Notes under the pieces: model-generated
The model's database searches: none
What the model was told of the DNA's origin: nothing
Seen by the model: only the letters and a program-made list of their open reading frames with translations
DNA from: Mansonella perstans
Lineage: Eukaryota > Nematoda > Chromadorea > Rhabditida > Onchocercidae
Assembly (NCBI GenBank): GCA_037074765.1
Contig: JBAMDO010000340.1
Location: 1 to 37,807, forward strand
Length of the DNA stretch: 37,807 bases
Reading direction: 5' to 3'
Shown here: piece after piece, positions 1 through 9,789 of the stretch
Layout of the letters: each line of letters starts with the position of its first letter
Numbering within the stretch: position 1 is the stretch's first letter
Position numbers and translations under genes: made by a program

Positions 1-192
1 CCATGACCTTTATCGTTAGAATAGGAACTTTGTGTCGCGAATTTTATAACGCGAAACTTCCAATAACTCAATAAATTAAATTGTAAACAAATATTAATAA
101 CATTTTAAAGCATTCAACTAAAGTTACATTTTTTGATTTATTTCCATGCTCTTTGTTGTCATGTGAATTCACATCTTTTCTACAGTAAGCTA

Positions 193-462
193 ACAAAGCA
201 GCAGCTACTGCGCTATACTACCAAACAAAGGCCATTGTTTTAAGCAATTAATTCCCCCTCTTCACCACTATAAACTGTCAATCTTTTCACCAATAACATC
301 TTTGTTTACTTATTTTGACAAGTAGTTTGGTATGGCTTTGAAGACGCTGCTGTTGTAAATCATCTATTGTCAATCATAATTAATCCCCTCTATTACCACT
401 TCAACTTTATGATCATTGTTTTAAGCAATTAAATCCTGCCTCTTCTACGACTATATATAGAC
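193..462. repeat. Cluster of short direct and inverted repeats upstream of a TATA-like box
   Basis: Two direct copies of about 45 bp lie at roughly 232-276 and 413-459; both contain TTGTTTTAAGCAATTAA followed by a C/T-rich segment and CACTATA or GACTATA. A third partial copy lies at about 378-405. An imperfect inverted repeat pairs 193-226 (GCAGCAG then CTACCAAAC) with 324-356 (GTTTGGTATGG then GCTGCTG). The arrangement would suit a small non-autonomous element or an old promoter or LTR fragment. No terminal TG/CA pair or clear target-site duplication was found, so the class stays open. Confidence 0.4.
451..460 (+). promoter_or_regulatory. TATA-like box (CTATATATAG)
   Basis: A TATATA core lies 24 bp before a short GC-richer open frame (484-693) and at the end of the repeat cluster. 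TATA-like strings are common by chance in DNA this AT-rich, so only the combination of position and downstream open frame makes it worth listing. Confidence 0.15.
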
Positions 463-483
463 ACTCGATCCTCAAACGATATA

Positions 484-693
484 TGGGTACATTTGTACAT
501 CATCATACTCACTGTTCCCTACGTACGTTCTAATAAAGGTTTTGCTGTCCGAGCTGGAGGTTTCTCCGCAACACAATCAATTCAACTCTATACAACGCTC
601 CCTGACAGACCCGCTGGAAAAATATTGGCAGACGTCGACCTCTCGCAAGAATTTCACGATACTTTGTCTGTTAGCGTAGGCATAATGATTTGA
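484..693 (+). other. Unrecognised GC-richer open frame, possible exon or gene relic
   Basis: The frame is open from about 484 through the TGA at 691-693. It encodes roughly 70 residues with ordinary protein composition, including segments GFAVRAGGFSA, QLYTTLPDRPAGK and DVDLSQEFHD. GC content is visibly higher than in flanking DNA, which is typical of coding exons in this kind of genome. There is no ATG in the frame; the first Met is near the end. It would therefore have to be an internal or terminal exon, or the remains of one. I do not recognise the family. No partner exon was found nearby, and the next 1.9 kb is AT-rich and closed in all frames. Confidence 0.25.
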
Positions 694-2640
694 GCATAAG
701 AAGAAATTTAAACATCGCCACTCACTACACGCTTACAATCAATGCATCATAAAGGCTATATGGATCATTTAATTAAATTATTGAAAGAAAGATTTGCCTC
801 GGATTTTCCCGACAATTTCCTTTCAAAAGCAAAAAAAGTTCAAAGTGAAATTCATTTGCTTCGACTTTCTTCCTGAACTTTAAAACCTTTTTCTTGAATT
901 ATAGTTTGGCAATATTTTGAATTCACAGCTATTTCCCACTAAAAATTATCACTATTTTTCAATGAAAACTCATTTAACATAACTTCAATTATCCAACATT
1001 TTCTCATAAATCAATTAGTTGTTTGTCCACATAATGAGAATGAATTTTTAAAACTCGAAAGTTTTTTCATAATTCGATTGTCGCACTTAAATATCGGTAT
1101 TTATTACAAATTGCTTTACAATACTCAATAGAAATTCAGTCATTAATTTCTTCTTACTTTCATATGACAGCATTCCAACTGATAATCGCAATGAATTACT
1201 AAGCTTGAAAGACCGCAGAATTGATTAACGGATTTCTGTCCTTTAAATTCTTTATATATATATTTTATAATTAAGCGCCGCATTTCTTCAAATAGGATAA
1301 ACTCTTTAATTACTAAATCATATCATGCTTTCAATATCCACCATGAATAAAAAATGATTGGTACTGTTAATATTTTTTTAAAAAATTCCTCGATCAAATT
1401 ATCCGGTCATTTTTCGAACTTTCAACTATCGCCGGACTGTTGTAATTAATGCCCGTCAATAAATATCAAACTATAGGTTAGGAATACACAAATTAGTTTC
1501 TAAATGGTAAAGTTTGTTGCCTTTAATTATATTAATAACACCGCAATGTTTCTACTTCTTCCCTTTATGAATTATGTTGCAACAAAAACATACCGTCAAA
1601 TATTTTGAATGAAGGAAAGCAAAGAAATTATAACGTAAAAAATTACTGGTCGTGCAGTAAAATGCACTGTTTGTATTTTCGAGGTTGTTATCATTTCGGT
1701 ATTATAAGGTTATGTTTGCTAATTTATCAGTTTTTTATCATCTCAAAAGGAAATGCTACAATGTCAAAAACTATGTTCGCAAAACTTTTACCAAATTTCG
1801 AATATCCGATCAACTATATATCAACATATCTGCTGTAACTAGGTTACTGTTGCTCTTTTGCTTGTGATGTTTGTTCACTTATATTCATTATGAATTGTGA
1901 TTGTACGCCGAAATTACTTTCTGAAATCACATATATTCTTCACTGCTTATAAAACTGAGTCAATAATGCAAACATCATGTAAAGGCTACAGTAGGGATCG
2001 ACTTTACCATGGCAAATAGTACTATTAACATGTATCAGTTATGAAACACATGTTTGGTCCTTGTCAGCAGAATCTGGCGAGTGAGCAAACCGTATGGCAT
2101 TAATTATTAGCCTACTCTGAACAATAATTAATGAATGAAAAGTAAAATTAGAATTTCAAGGATAATCAATTATTTTTTGACAGCAAGATTAGAACTTTGG
2201 GATTTAATTTGATAAAACTGAATATTCATTTCGGTTCTTCTGATTTTTTTACATTATTGAAAATTTTCAGATTATTGAAATATTACATAAATTGATCAAA
2301 TATTTAATGATTCAGAAAAAGCAAGCAGATGCATGAACAATTTTTTTGATCACCACTTCTGTGATGGAAACTATTTTGTTCGTAAGAGAAATCCTCGGCT
2401 GACTTCGCGGGGTAAATCGCTCAGCAAAAGAATATGAAAATTAATTTCACCAAACAGTATTACAAAACTATAAAATGATGACTATGTACTGGAATTATGG
2501 AAAAAATATGGATGTGTCAGAAAAAAATTTTTCCTACGAGAATTTTTTTGACGACTTCGCCTAAATGGTCACCAATCATTTATGACCATACTGTAGATTT
2601 CTTGCAACTCTAAAGGTCCAAATTCTTTGTTATCTATGTG
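694..2640. other. AT-rich non-coding stretch, nothing recognised
   Basis: All frames are broken by stops. The short frames between 1605 and 1867 have the Phe/Ile/Tyr-rich composition expected of chance translation of AT-rich DNA. A GC-richer patch at about 2390-2440 is too short to interpret. Confidence 0.5.
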
Positions 2641-2652
2641 TTTCAATACTGC

Positions 2653-2805
2653 TATAAAAAGGATGGAGTCAACCACATGGCGCAGTTTCTGTTCCCAAAC
2701 GCAATGATATATCGACGTTTCATCTACTTCTCTAGACACCAGGGCCAACGATCATCGGAGTGGACGACTCCAGTCATCTGTTCAGTTAAGGTGATTTTTT
2801 AACTC
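2653..2805 (+). other. TATA-like box followed by a 42-codon ATG frame
   Basis: TATAAAAA at 2653-2660 is followed, 17 bp later, by ATG at 2677 and an open frame ending at 2805 (begins MAQFLFPNAM, includes RHQGQRSSEWTTP). The segment is near 50 percent GC, unlike its surroundings. The sequence AAG then GTGATT near 2790-2796 could act as a splice donor, giving a first exon, but no matching downstream exon was identified. It could be a small gene start, a retroelement leader or a relic. The function is unknown. Confidence 0.2.
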
Positions 2806-3898
2806 GAAATTTCACTTCCACGGCAGAAACTGTTGAAATTAGTTAAACGATTAAAGCGTACAAAAAGATAAATTTTAGTCCTTTATTTCTTCATTTGATA
2901 CGTCCTTAAAAATGGATTCATTGCTAGCTATTTTTATCAATGAATATGATGAATATGTAAAACGATTTGAAAAATTCACATATTTCGCGACTTTTATGAC
3001 AAAATATAGTTTGAAAGAATCTTTCACTTCTTATGCTGTGTGCGATATTTTATAATTCAGTAATCTTTGAATCCATATTAAGAAAAATGAATCCGTTTGA
3101 AACCCGGTGCTTTTGTTTTGGATCATTTAAATTCATGAAAATTTGTGATTATATTAGTAGAGTAACTTGTTTTTTATGCAGCAACAAAATTCAGTTTAGT
3201 TTCGTACTTCCAACCACGTTCCGTAACTTGTTTCCAGACTTATTAATCAGCTGGGGCTCTCGATATTTGAAGCACAAGGAAATGCTGTAGTTAAGTTTTG
3301 TTTATTTTGATTATTCTTAAAAGAATAACAATTTTTTATTTGGATAATCTTTTTTACTTCAATTCCAAAAAGACATGTGGGTTGTAAAAGATTAGATTTG
3401 ATAATTGTAATAGGTTGCTGAAGGCTTCGGATGTTGAAAAAAGAGTTGTCTGTAGTAGAAGGCAGTAACTCATTTTTAGCAAAATCACAAAAGGACTATA
3501 TTATTGAAAATCAAATGACAATACTGAATGATGAATGAAGAATGAATAATGAGTAAGACCTTCCTTTTATAATGAATTTTCTTACAAGGAATTGATCAAT
3601 CAGATAACAACAATGAACATTATCAAAGAATAAATGAGATCAGAAGATTAGCGTATTAAAACAAAGAATTTTACGATTTATAACAGTACTCGAGATATGG
3701 AACATCAAAGAATCTTGAGGTTTGTAACAGAACTCATTAAAAGACAGCATGGGATGAAATAATCATGAAGAAATCGACAAACAAAGAATTACAGAAGTTA
3801 AAGAAGATCAATAATGGAAAATTTATTATTAATCACTACTATTTCTCTATTATTGGTTCGAGTCACGGCAACGATGATTGTGAATGGACTTTCGGTAT
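2806..3898. other. No gene; low-complexity A-rich DNA toward the 3' side of the BEL/Pao remnant
   Basis: A frame at 3033-3290 (85 residues) ends in a GC-richer patch but shows no family motif. From about 3480 to 3840 the plus strand is purine-rich (repeated GAATGA and AAAGAATT words) with no coding signal. This is where the downstream end of the minus-strand retroelement would lie, but I could not see a matching pair of LTRs. Confidence 0.4.
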
Positions 3899-5220
3899 TC
3901 TGTTCAATACTTTTCAGAAATGAAATCGCGAGAAACATCGAAACAGAACTTCATATCAATTAATTCTTCTAATTCATCATTGCCAATATATTTAAATTTC
4001 CATTGTGACTTTTCCTTTTCCAACCATTGACGAGCTTCCCACCATTTTTTGTAATTTCGGAATTTAATCTGTGAGAACTACATCTCCTAGATTTTGTTCG
4101 GTTGTTATATAGCGAAAAACAAAATTTGCCTTCCATATTTCTTTGATTCGGTTTTACACAAATCGTGGAAGTAATTTTGTATAGTTCTTGATTCAGTGGA
4201 AGTAATTTTGTATAGTTCTTGATCCAATAGAGCACACACTTAGAATCTAACTTGAATACTGCCCAGTTCTAACGTTTTAATACGAATTGCACTGCTCTTA
4301 TTCCGATTAATATTGAATGGTAATTTGAGTTTAGGTATACATACACCTTTTTAAGTGTATTGAACTCATAAATCGAAAATGAACTTGATGTTATACTTCG
4401 GCTCCCTGGATTGAGTGCATACATAGCTGCAGAAAATACAGCGTTTGAAGCATTCATAAATACATAGATTTCAATTTGTAGTGAAGATATTATCGTAAAT
4501 CTTGACAAATCTGTTATATTTGTTAGTCGTTGCTTAATTAATGCTTTCCATTGTTGCTCATCTTCTTCATTTAAAACCTGATCCCAAAGATTTGTTTTTT
4601 TCATAAGTATTGGGTAAACTGTTCGAATCGTATAATTGATGAAACTAAGAAACCCAATGGATTATATTGTGAAACAACGAACTGTAGAATCGTTCTTTCA
4701 GTTCATTTCCTTTCGACTCATTATTTTAATGTTATACGAATGACATTTATGACATGAATCCATTTGAGATCGAGAAAATTTTCTTTATCCGTTTTACTCA
4801 GATCATATTCAGATATTCTGCCGTTAAATTTTTTATCGTTAGAAAAAAATTCCTTTGTATTCATCGAGACGTCTTCAAAGATACTCTTCATTTCACATAA
4901 AGATTCTTTCCTGTCTAGCCGTAATAAGAAAATTGATCACATCACTCCAAAAGGCACAAGCAGTAACATTTTATATTTTCTTTATTTGTGTTATTCATTC
5001 CATTCCTCTCTTCAGGTTCAATTCCAATTGCAAAAATGTCTTCTCGGTATCGACTATTGTCACTATTTTCATCATACGAAAACGAATTAGTGCCCCCCTA
5101 TTAGGTGTGATACATTACTGGATCTCGCATTGATACTGACAATGAAATTTTCTCGAATTTCTTTCCAGTTATTCAATTTTCGGCTCTTTTTCGTTGTTAT
5201 CAGTTAAGGCAAAAGATAAT
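3899..5220 (-). mobile_element. Decayed BEL/Pao-type LTR retrotransposon, pol fragment (RT end and RNase H region)
   Basis: Read on the minus strand from about 5200 down to 3900, a chain of frameshifted pieces follows BEL/Pao pol order. First comes an RT segment with GALIRFRMMKIV and FLQLELNL, then VPFGVM, then IFEDVSMNTKEFFSND and FLDLKWIH. These are followed by [14 protein letters not shown] (the usual DPLGF motif), an RNase H-like part with IEIYVFMNASNAVFSAAMYALNPG, then DSKCVLYWIKNYTKLL, and finally TTEQNLGD and WWEARQWLEKEK. The frame shifts at several points and stop codons interrupt it. The RT catalytic YVDD segment appears deleted between VPFGVM and the next block, and the RNase H Asp of the usual TDAS is Asn. 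It is therefore a dead fragment. No LTRs, integrase or gag were recognised. Confidence 0.8.
4165..4226. repeat. 31-bp tandem duplication inside the BEL/Pao remnant
   Basis: 4165-4195 and 4196-4226 are adjacent copies differing at one base (GATTCA versus GATCCA at the end). Because 31 is not a multiple of three, the duplication shifts the pol frame just after the DSKCVLYWI block, and the translated text repeats LNQELYK-like residues in another frame. It must postdate loss of selection on the element. Confidence 0.85.
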
Positions 5221-5650
5221 CGATTGATCAGAATATAAAAATCCTACCTGAACTATTACAATGCGAGAAAAAGTTTCATGATCTTCAAATCTTCAACGTT
5301 TTTATATTGGTTAAGTGAAAAAAACGTCACAATTACATATTAACTTTTAATATTTTTCTTTTGCTACAAATTGTTCTCTCACTTTATTTCATTCATTCGT
5401 TTACTCTGTTCATTTTAACAATTTGTCTCTTAAATTAATTTAGGATTTTCTGATTTACATTTCATTGCAGGTGTATAAAAAACCTTTCTATTGTGTGGCT
5501 CAGATTTTTTTTCGCCATCGAAAAGCGCGAACTATAACCAAATTGCATGCATGACTATGAAATTTCCACTTGATTGTAATGTTATAGCAGAAATGATTTA
5601 TTTTTTTTTAGTCTAAAAATCAGCCAAATTTCAGAAAACTTTTATTTTTT
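5221..5650. other. AT-rich stretch, nothing recognised
   Basis: No open frame of interest and no repeat structure. A polypyrimidine tract and TTTTTAACAG at 5646-5655 form a plausible splice acceptor for the coding relic that follows. Confidence 0.4.
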
Positions 5651-5881
5651 AACAGTGACATTGATAAAGTTAGAATTGAAGATATCAAAGACTTGCTTCA
5701 TGAAATTAAAATTTTAAACAACTTGCATAAGCGAATTTTTTTAAAGCACCGAAAGTGATTTCCGCCTTAGAAAAAAGTGTCGTAATGGGAAGAACACTTC
5801 CGGAATACATTGGTGAAAATATAAAAACCAAGATTAGAAAAAAGAAATCACTGAAATGCTTGGTTATCATCGATAAATTCT
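5651..5881 (+). pseudogene. Unrecognised coding relic with one homopolymer frameshift
   Basis: After the acceptor-like TTTTTAACAG the frame is open (IDKVRIEDIKDLLHEI, then ILNNLHKR) as far as a run of seven T at about 5738-5744. A second frame then takes over without a stop (APKVISALEKSVV, MGRTLPEYIGENIKTK, IRKKKSLKCL) to the TAA near 5883. The two frames meet at the T run, as expected for a one-base indel in a former exon. Charge and helix content look like real protein. I do not recognise the family. It could instead be two exons or part of an unknown gene extending toward 7.2 kb. Confidence 0.35.
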
Positions 5882-7138
5882 ATTAATTTTATGCAGCTTT
5901 CGGTTCTGCTCTTGGTGATCATTCTGGTCCTGGTAATCTAATCCCCTTACACGCTTAATCCTTGCGGCCCAGTGATTCCTTTATCATCCACGAAATTCAT
6001 TCTCATTTCAAATACTAAAATTTTTAATCTTTTGATAATTTGTAAGAAGCGGAAGAGATATTTAAACTTATATGGGAAAAAGATATGAATATTTCTGGAA
6101 TTAATAAAACAAAAAAACATTACTTACAGAATACTTGTAACAAATGTTCGGTAGTGATTGTCCAAACGGACTATGAAAGCTGAACGGTCTTTTTATGTGG
6201 TGACTCAAGAGAGAAAACCAATGGTTGATAGGAATCCGGATGATAGGTGAAAAAACAAGTTTTGAGGAAACAGAAGTGGCTTAGGAAATCTGAATGATAA
6301 GCAATTTGTTCCTCAGGAATTTCTAGAATTCTTTGAATTTTTCAACTTTAAATGTGCAGATGATCGAAACGATTTTTATAATATAAATTGATGTAATAGT
6401 GTAAATTTGAATTATCCTTCATTCTTTGAACGAAAATATGCCCTTGCCGGAAGGCTAAATCATAATGGCTATCAGAATCTGAAGCACTGAATATTAAGTA
6501 ATGAAACCAGTCTTGATAAGGTAGCTGACGTAGTATGGGTTGAAAATTTGCGCAGCTTTCTGTAGAAGAAAAAAAGATTTTCCAATAACTGACATTCTCT
6601 GAAAAACAAATTCTTCACCCTCAGTAGTATAGATTTTCTTTTCTAACTTGGGTTTCTTTCGAAAAACTTTGAACTTTAAAAAGAAATTTTTATAAGTGAA
6701 TGAAAACTAATTCCTTGGCTCTTGTTCAGTGTCACTAATATCTGTGCTACAGTAATCGCCTACCACACAATGTCCTATTCTAGCATATTAAGAAGTCGAA
6801 CTAAAGTTTTAGTTAAAATAATGTCTCAAAGGCTTAAAACCTGCTCTCTTATCTATCTTTCGGATTCCATATCAATCATTTAACGTTGCATGTTGCTGCA
6901 TTCGGTGTAATTACTCCAATAAGAATTGCTCCTTTGTTTTATAAATTCCGGAAAAGATTTTTATCAGGCATCCTCCTTTCTAATAAATAAATCATTTCAT
7001 TTCCAAATTTAATTCATAAAATTTCAATCTGGATCTTAAAATCTCTTCTCATGAATCCGGCGCTATCATAAATTTTCGGTTGGAATATCTTTATAGTAAT
7101 CAATCGGTTACAGTTTGTTTACATTTCCAACTTTTCAG
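5882..7138. other. AT-rich stretch, no gene defended
   Basis: ATG at 5891 opens a 16-residue hydrophobic frame (MQLSVLLLVIILVLVI) followed by TAA; a GTAATC just before the stop could be a donor. Nothing else was seen that could join to it with confidence. The remaining sequence to 7130 is closed in all frames. Confidence 0.3.
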
Positions 7139-7229
7139 TTGACAAGGCCCGCAAGGAGAAACAGCTGATATGGGAGCGCAAGTGATACCTGATTCTCAAG
7201 GGTTACGAGGTATAAGAGGAATCGATTTT
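7139..7229 (+). pseudogene. Collagen-like Gly-X-Y exon relic flanked by consensus splice sites
   Basis: The segment sits between TTTTCAG (ending 7138) and GTAAGT (starting 7230). In one frame it reads QGPQGETADMGAQVIP then DSQGLRGIRGIDF. In that run the first residue of nine consecutive triplets is Gly at six positions; the other three are Ala (GCT), Val (GTG) and Asp (GAT), each one base from a Gly codon. This is the pattern of a triple-helix exon that has lost selection. The codon before the run is TGA. Collagen identity rests on periodicity alone. No neighbouring Gly-X-Y exon was found, so which collagen it derives from is unknown. Confidence 0.5.
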
Positions 7230-8555
7230 GTAAGTGCAGGAGGATAAAAGAAACAAACAATGGAATTCACCGATGGCAAAGAAGCAGTACCTTTTCGTGG
7301 TATTTATTTCGTTTTGATTCTTTTTATTAACACGAACAGATCGCAAATTTGTCCTTTCGATTATGTCACAAAGTTATTATGCCTGTTAATTAGTTGCCTC
7401 TTCCCGTTTTAATTTACAACTCCTAATTGAATAAATTTTGATCATATGGTTTTATGTTATCTGTATCTAATTTTGGACCGATTCTGTCCACTTCGTATAT
7501 TCAGTAAGCTTGTAAATTTGACAAGATAACTTCTCACTGTTATCAGAGAAAATTTTGGGTTCATTTGCAGAAATTGGAAACTTTATAAAAATCCCTGCAT
7601 AAAAAAAGTGAAATTGCTAAGAACTTTAAGGCAACAAAACCAGTGTTTACAGTGTTTAAATACATTTGAATTAGAACATAAATTAAAAGTATGTTGCAAG
7701 TAATTAGAATTTAAACGTTTGCATGCAAATTACTTAAAGCGGTGATTATAATTTAAGGCCAACGAATTTTATCACAAAATGAAAAGGACAAAAAGACATG
7801 ATACATTGATACAAAGTCCTCCAGATTGTTCAGTTGTTTCTTGCATTTTTCTAAATTGCTCTTATTCAATTTTCGGTTATTTCAGGAGATTATTTTTCAA
7901 AACAATCTTACATGGATGGGATTTTTACCTTATTTATCTGTTTAGTCGAAGCAAATGTTCATCGATTGGCTAGAATATAACAATCTTATCAAACTCTTAA
8001 AACTGAGAAAAGATCTTAATAATTAAATTCAAATTTAATTATGCAGATTTCGAGCTGATAAAAATCTTTCTGAAATTTATAAAATAACGGAGCATTTCTT
8101 CATAATATTAAGCAAATTACTGACTGGCAGTATCTATGACCATTTTACGCAATGATTTACAAATGAGCGAAAGGAAGATTAGATCAAATGATAAAGATCA
8201 AAGAGACTTCGAGAGGTGGATAAAGGATGACTCTTGTCAGCAACTCTAGCAGATTGAGCAATTTAACAAAAATTAGAATAATTAAAAAATATATATATTA
8301 TTAAAAATTTGTAAGCGAAAAAAGCAACTAATTAAAAAAGTGCAGAACATTATTCGTAATAAGAATGAAAAAGTTGGATTTAATGTTCATACAAATCAGC
8401 TGATCGATGAGCTGACATTTTAATTAACATGTATTAATGATGGTCATTATGTTTTTTGTATCAGTAGAAATCGGTTTTGTTATTTTTCTAAACTTGTTTT
8501 ACGAACATCATTTTGTGGTGGGAAAAAGCTTGGGTATTATTGTGAGGTTTGAGCT
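7230..8555. other. AT-rich stretch with one short ATG frame
   Basis: ATG at 7260 opens 47 codons (MEFTDGKEAVPFRGIYF, ending at TAA near 7403) in the same frame as the collagen-like relic but after a TAA. The rest is closed, T- and A-rich sequence. The 64-residue frame at 7779-7973 is compatible with chance. Confidence 0.3.
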
Positions 8556-8789
8556 ATGCTGGAGTCGCTTAAATCTATGGAACTGCTTCGTCCAAGCTTG
8601 TTAGATACTCGGGGATCAACCTCTGCGGAAAAGAGTGGGATCAATTCCATGTACGGACGAAGAAAAATTCACTGCGCAGACTAAATGGATCCATTCAACG
8701 CAGACGAATGTTCCAAATCTTCGCGAATCAGAAAAACTAACAGAAATAATATATCATTTCGTGTAAATGTAACAGGCATGAGCTATTGA
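8556..8789 (+). other. Two abutting ATG frames separated by a single stop; unrecognised coding relic or small gene
   Basis: ATG at 8556 opens 42 codons (MLESLKSMELLRPSLL, then TRGSTSAEKSGINS) to TAA at 8682-8684. The next codon in the same frame is ATG and 34 further codons follow (MDPFNADECSKSSRIRK) to TGA at 8787-8789. The stretch is distinctly richer in GC than its flanks. A 77-codon frame broken once is what a recently disabled exon looks like. No known motif was identified. Confidence 0.25.
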
Positions 8790-9422
8790 ATAATATATGA
8801 TGACATAGAAAACTGGCATCGGGCATCGCCAAATTTCTCAGATCACTTCTGTTTCTGATAGGCATCAACTTCCCTTTCCATTCCAATAACGCAAAAAATT
8901 AAAAATTATGAAAAATGAGTGAGAAGGAGAATAAACTAAATTTTTTTTCGGAACTTAACTGATGGCCAAATTTGATTAACTAAAAATTTAATTTAAAGAA
9001 TAATTTGGCATTCTATTCAAAGAGGAAAGCAAAAGCTATTCTGTAACAAATGAACTAATTAACAAATCGAACTTCACATGATCAAATTCTGAGTAAAAAA
9101 ATTTGGAAAATGACCGAAATTTGATTGCAGTAACCTTCAATTTCATTTTCTTCAAAAATTCTTCATTAATATATTGAAAGATTATTAAGGAGCATATATC
9201 ATAAATTGTTTTAATCATTTTTATGTGAATTATACGCAAATATATTAGCTAATCAAATATGCTGATGGCTTGAATATCCTCGTCCTCTTCACATTTTGGT
9301 AAACGATAACTTTGGTTCTATATCTAAAAATTTTGATCCAACTATGTAATTATGAATCAATGAGTATGCTGAACAATGAATAGATAATGAATCAATGAAT
9401 ATGCTTGATCCTCTAAAAATTA

Positions 9423-9632
9423 ATGACGAATTGGCAGTCAATAGCGTGTGAAGATTCAAAGGAATATGAGAAATCAAAGAAAGATCCAGAAGAGCGGTTA
9501 CTTAACGAATTTAGGCTCGTTACGATGAAACGAATCCAAGTCGAAACACTGAGTGATGACGAGTTTGATTTCAATGCTGTACGACGGTCAATTTGGTCTT
9601 TTAATAACAATGATCTCAATAATATCGGTTGA
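9423..9632 (+). other. 69-codon charged open frame, possible exon
   Basis: ATG at 9423 opens a hydrophilic frame (EDSKEYEKSKKDPEERLL, then MKRIQVETLSDDEFDF) ending at TGA 9630-9632. ATCG then GTTGAAG at the end could be a splice donor. The acidic/basic composition and lack of low complexity set it apart from chance frames in the region. The antisense frame (9413-9640) is Ser-rich and is judged to be its shadow. No family was recognised and no partner exon was found. Confidence 0.25.
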
Positions 9633-9724
9633 AGCAACATCAGAAAAAAGATGTAAGCGGATACATCCGATATTTCACAGAATTGATAAAATCACAAAAC
9701 AAAATTTGATATTAGCCAAGATCA

Positions 9725-9727
<3 letters not shown>

Positions 9728-9755
<28 letters not shown>
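9728..9755. repeat. (TA)14 microsatellite
   Basis: Uninterrupted TA dinucleotides, followed by CATATATG. Confidence 0.95.
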
Positions 9756-9761
<6 letters not shown>

Positions 9762-9789
9762 TGAATCCACAGACAAATATCTGCAATGA

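Noticed and set aside
5891..5941. Hydrophobic ATG frame MQLSVLLLVIILVLVI resembling a signal peptide
   Set aside because: It ends at a stop after 16 codons and the ATG lies within an acceptor-like TTTTATGCAG. No downstream exon could be joined with confidence.
5930..5995. Gly-X-Y-like triplets on the minus strand (GITGPQGLS) and a run of Asp/Glu every third residue
   Set aside because: Only three triplets; the Asp/Glu run is simply the antisense of the Leu/Val-rich plus-strand frame. Expected by chance in a window this size.
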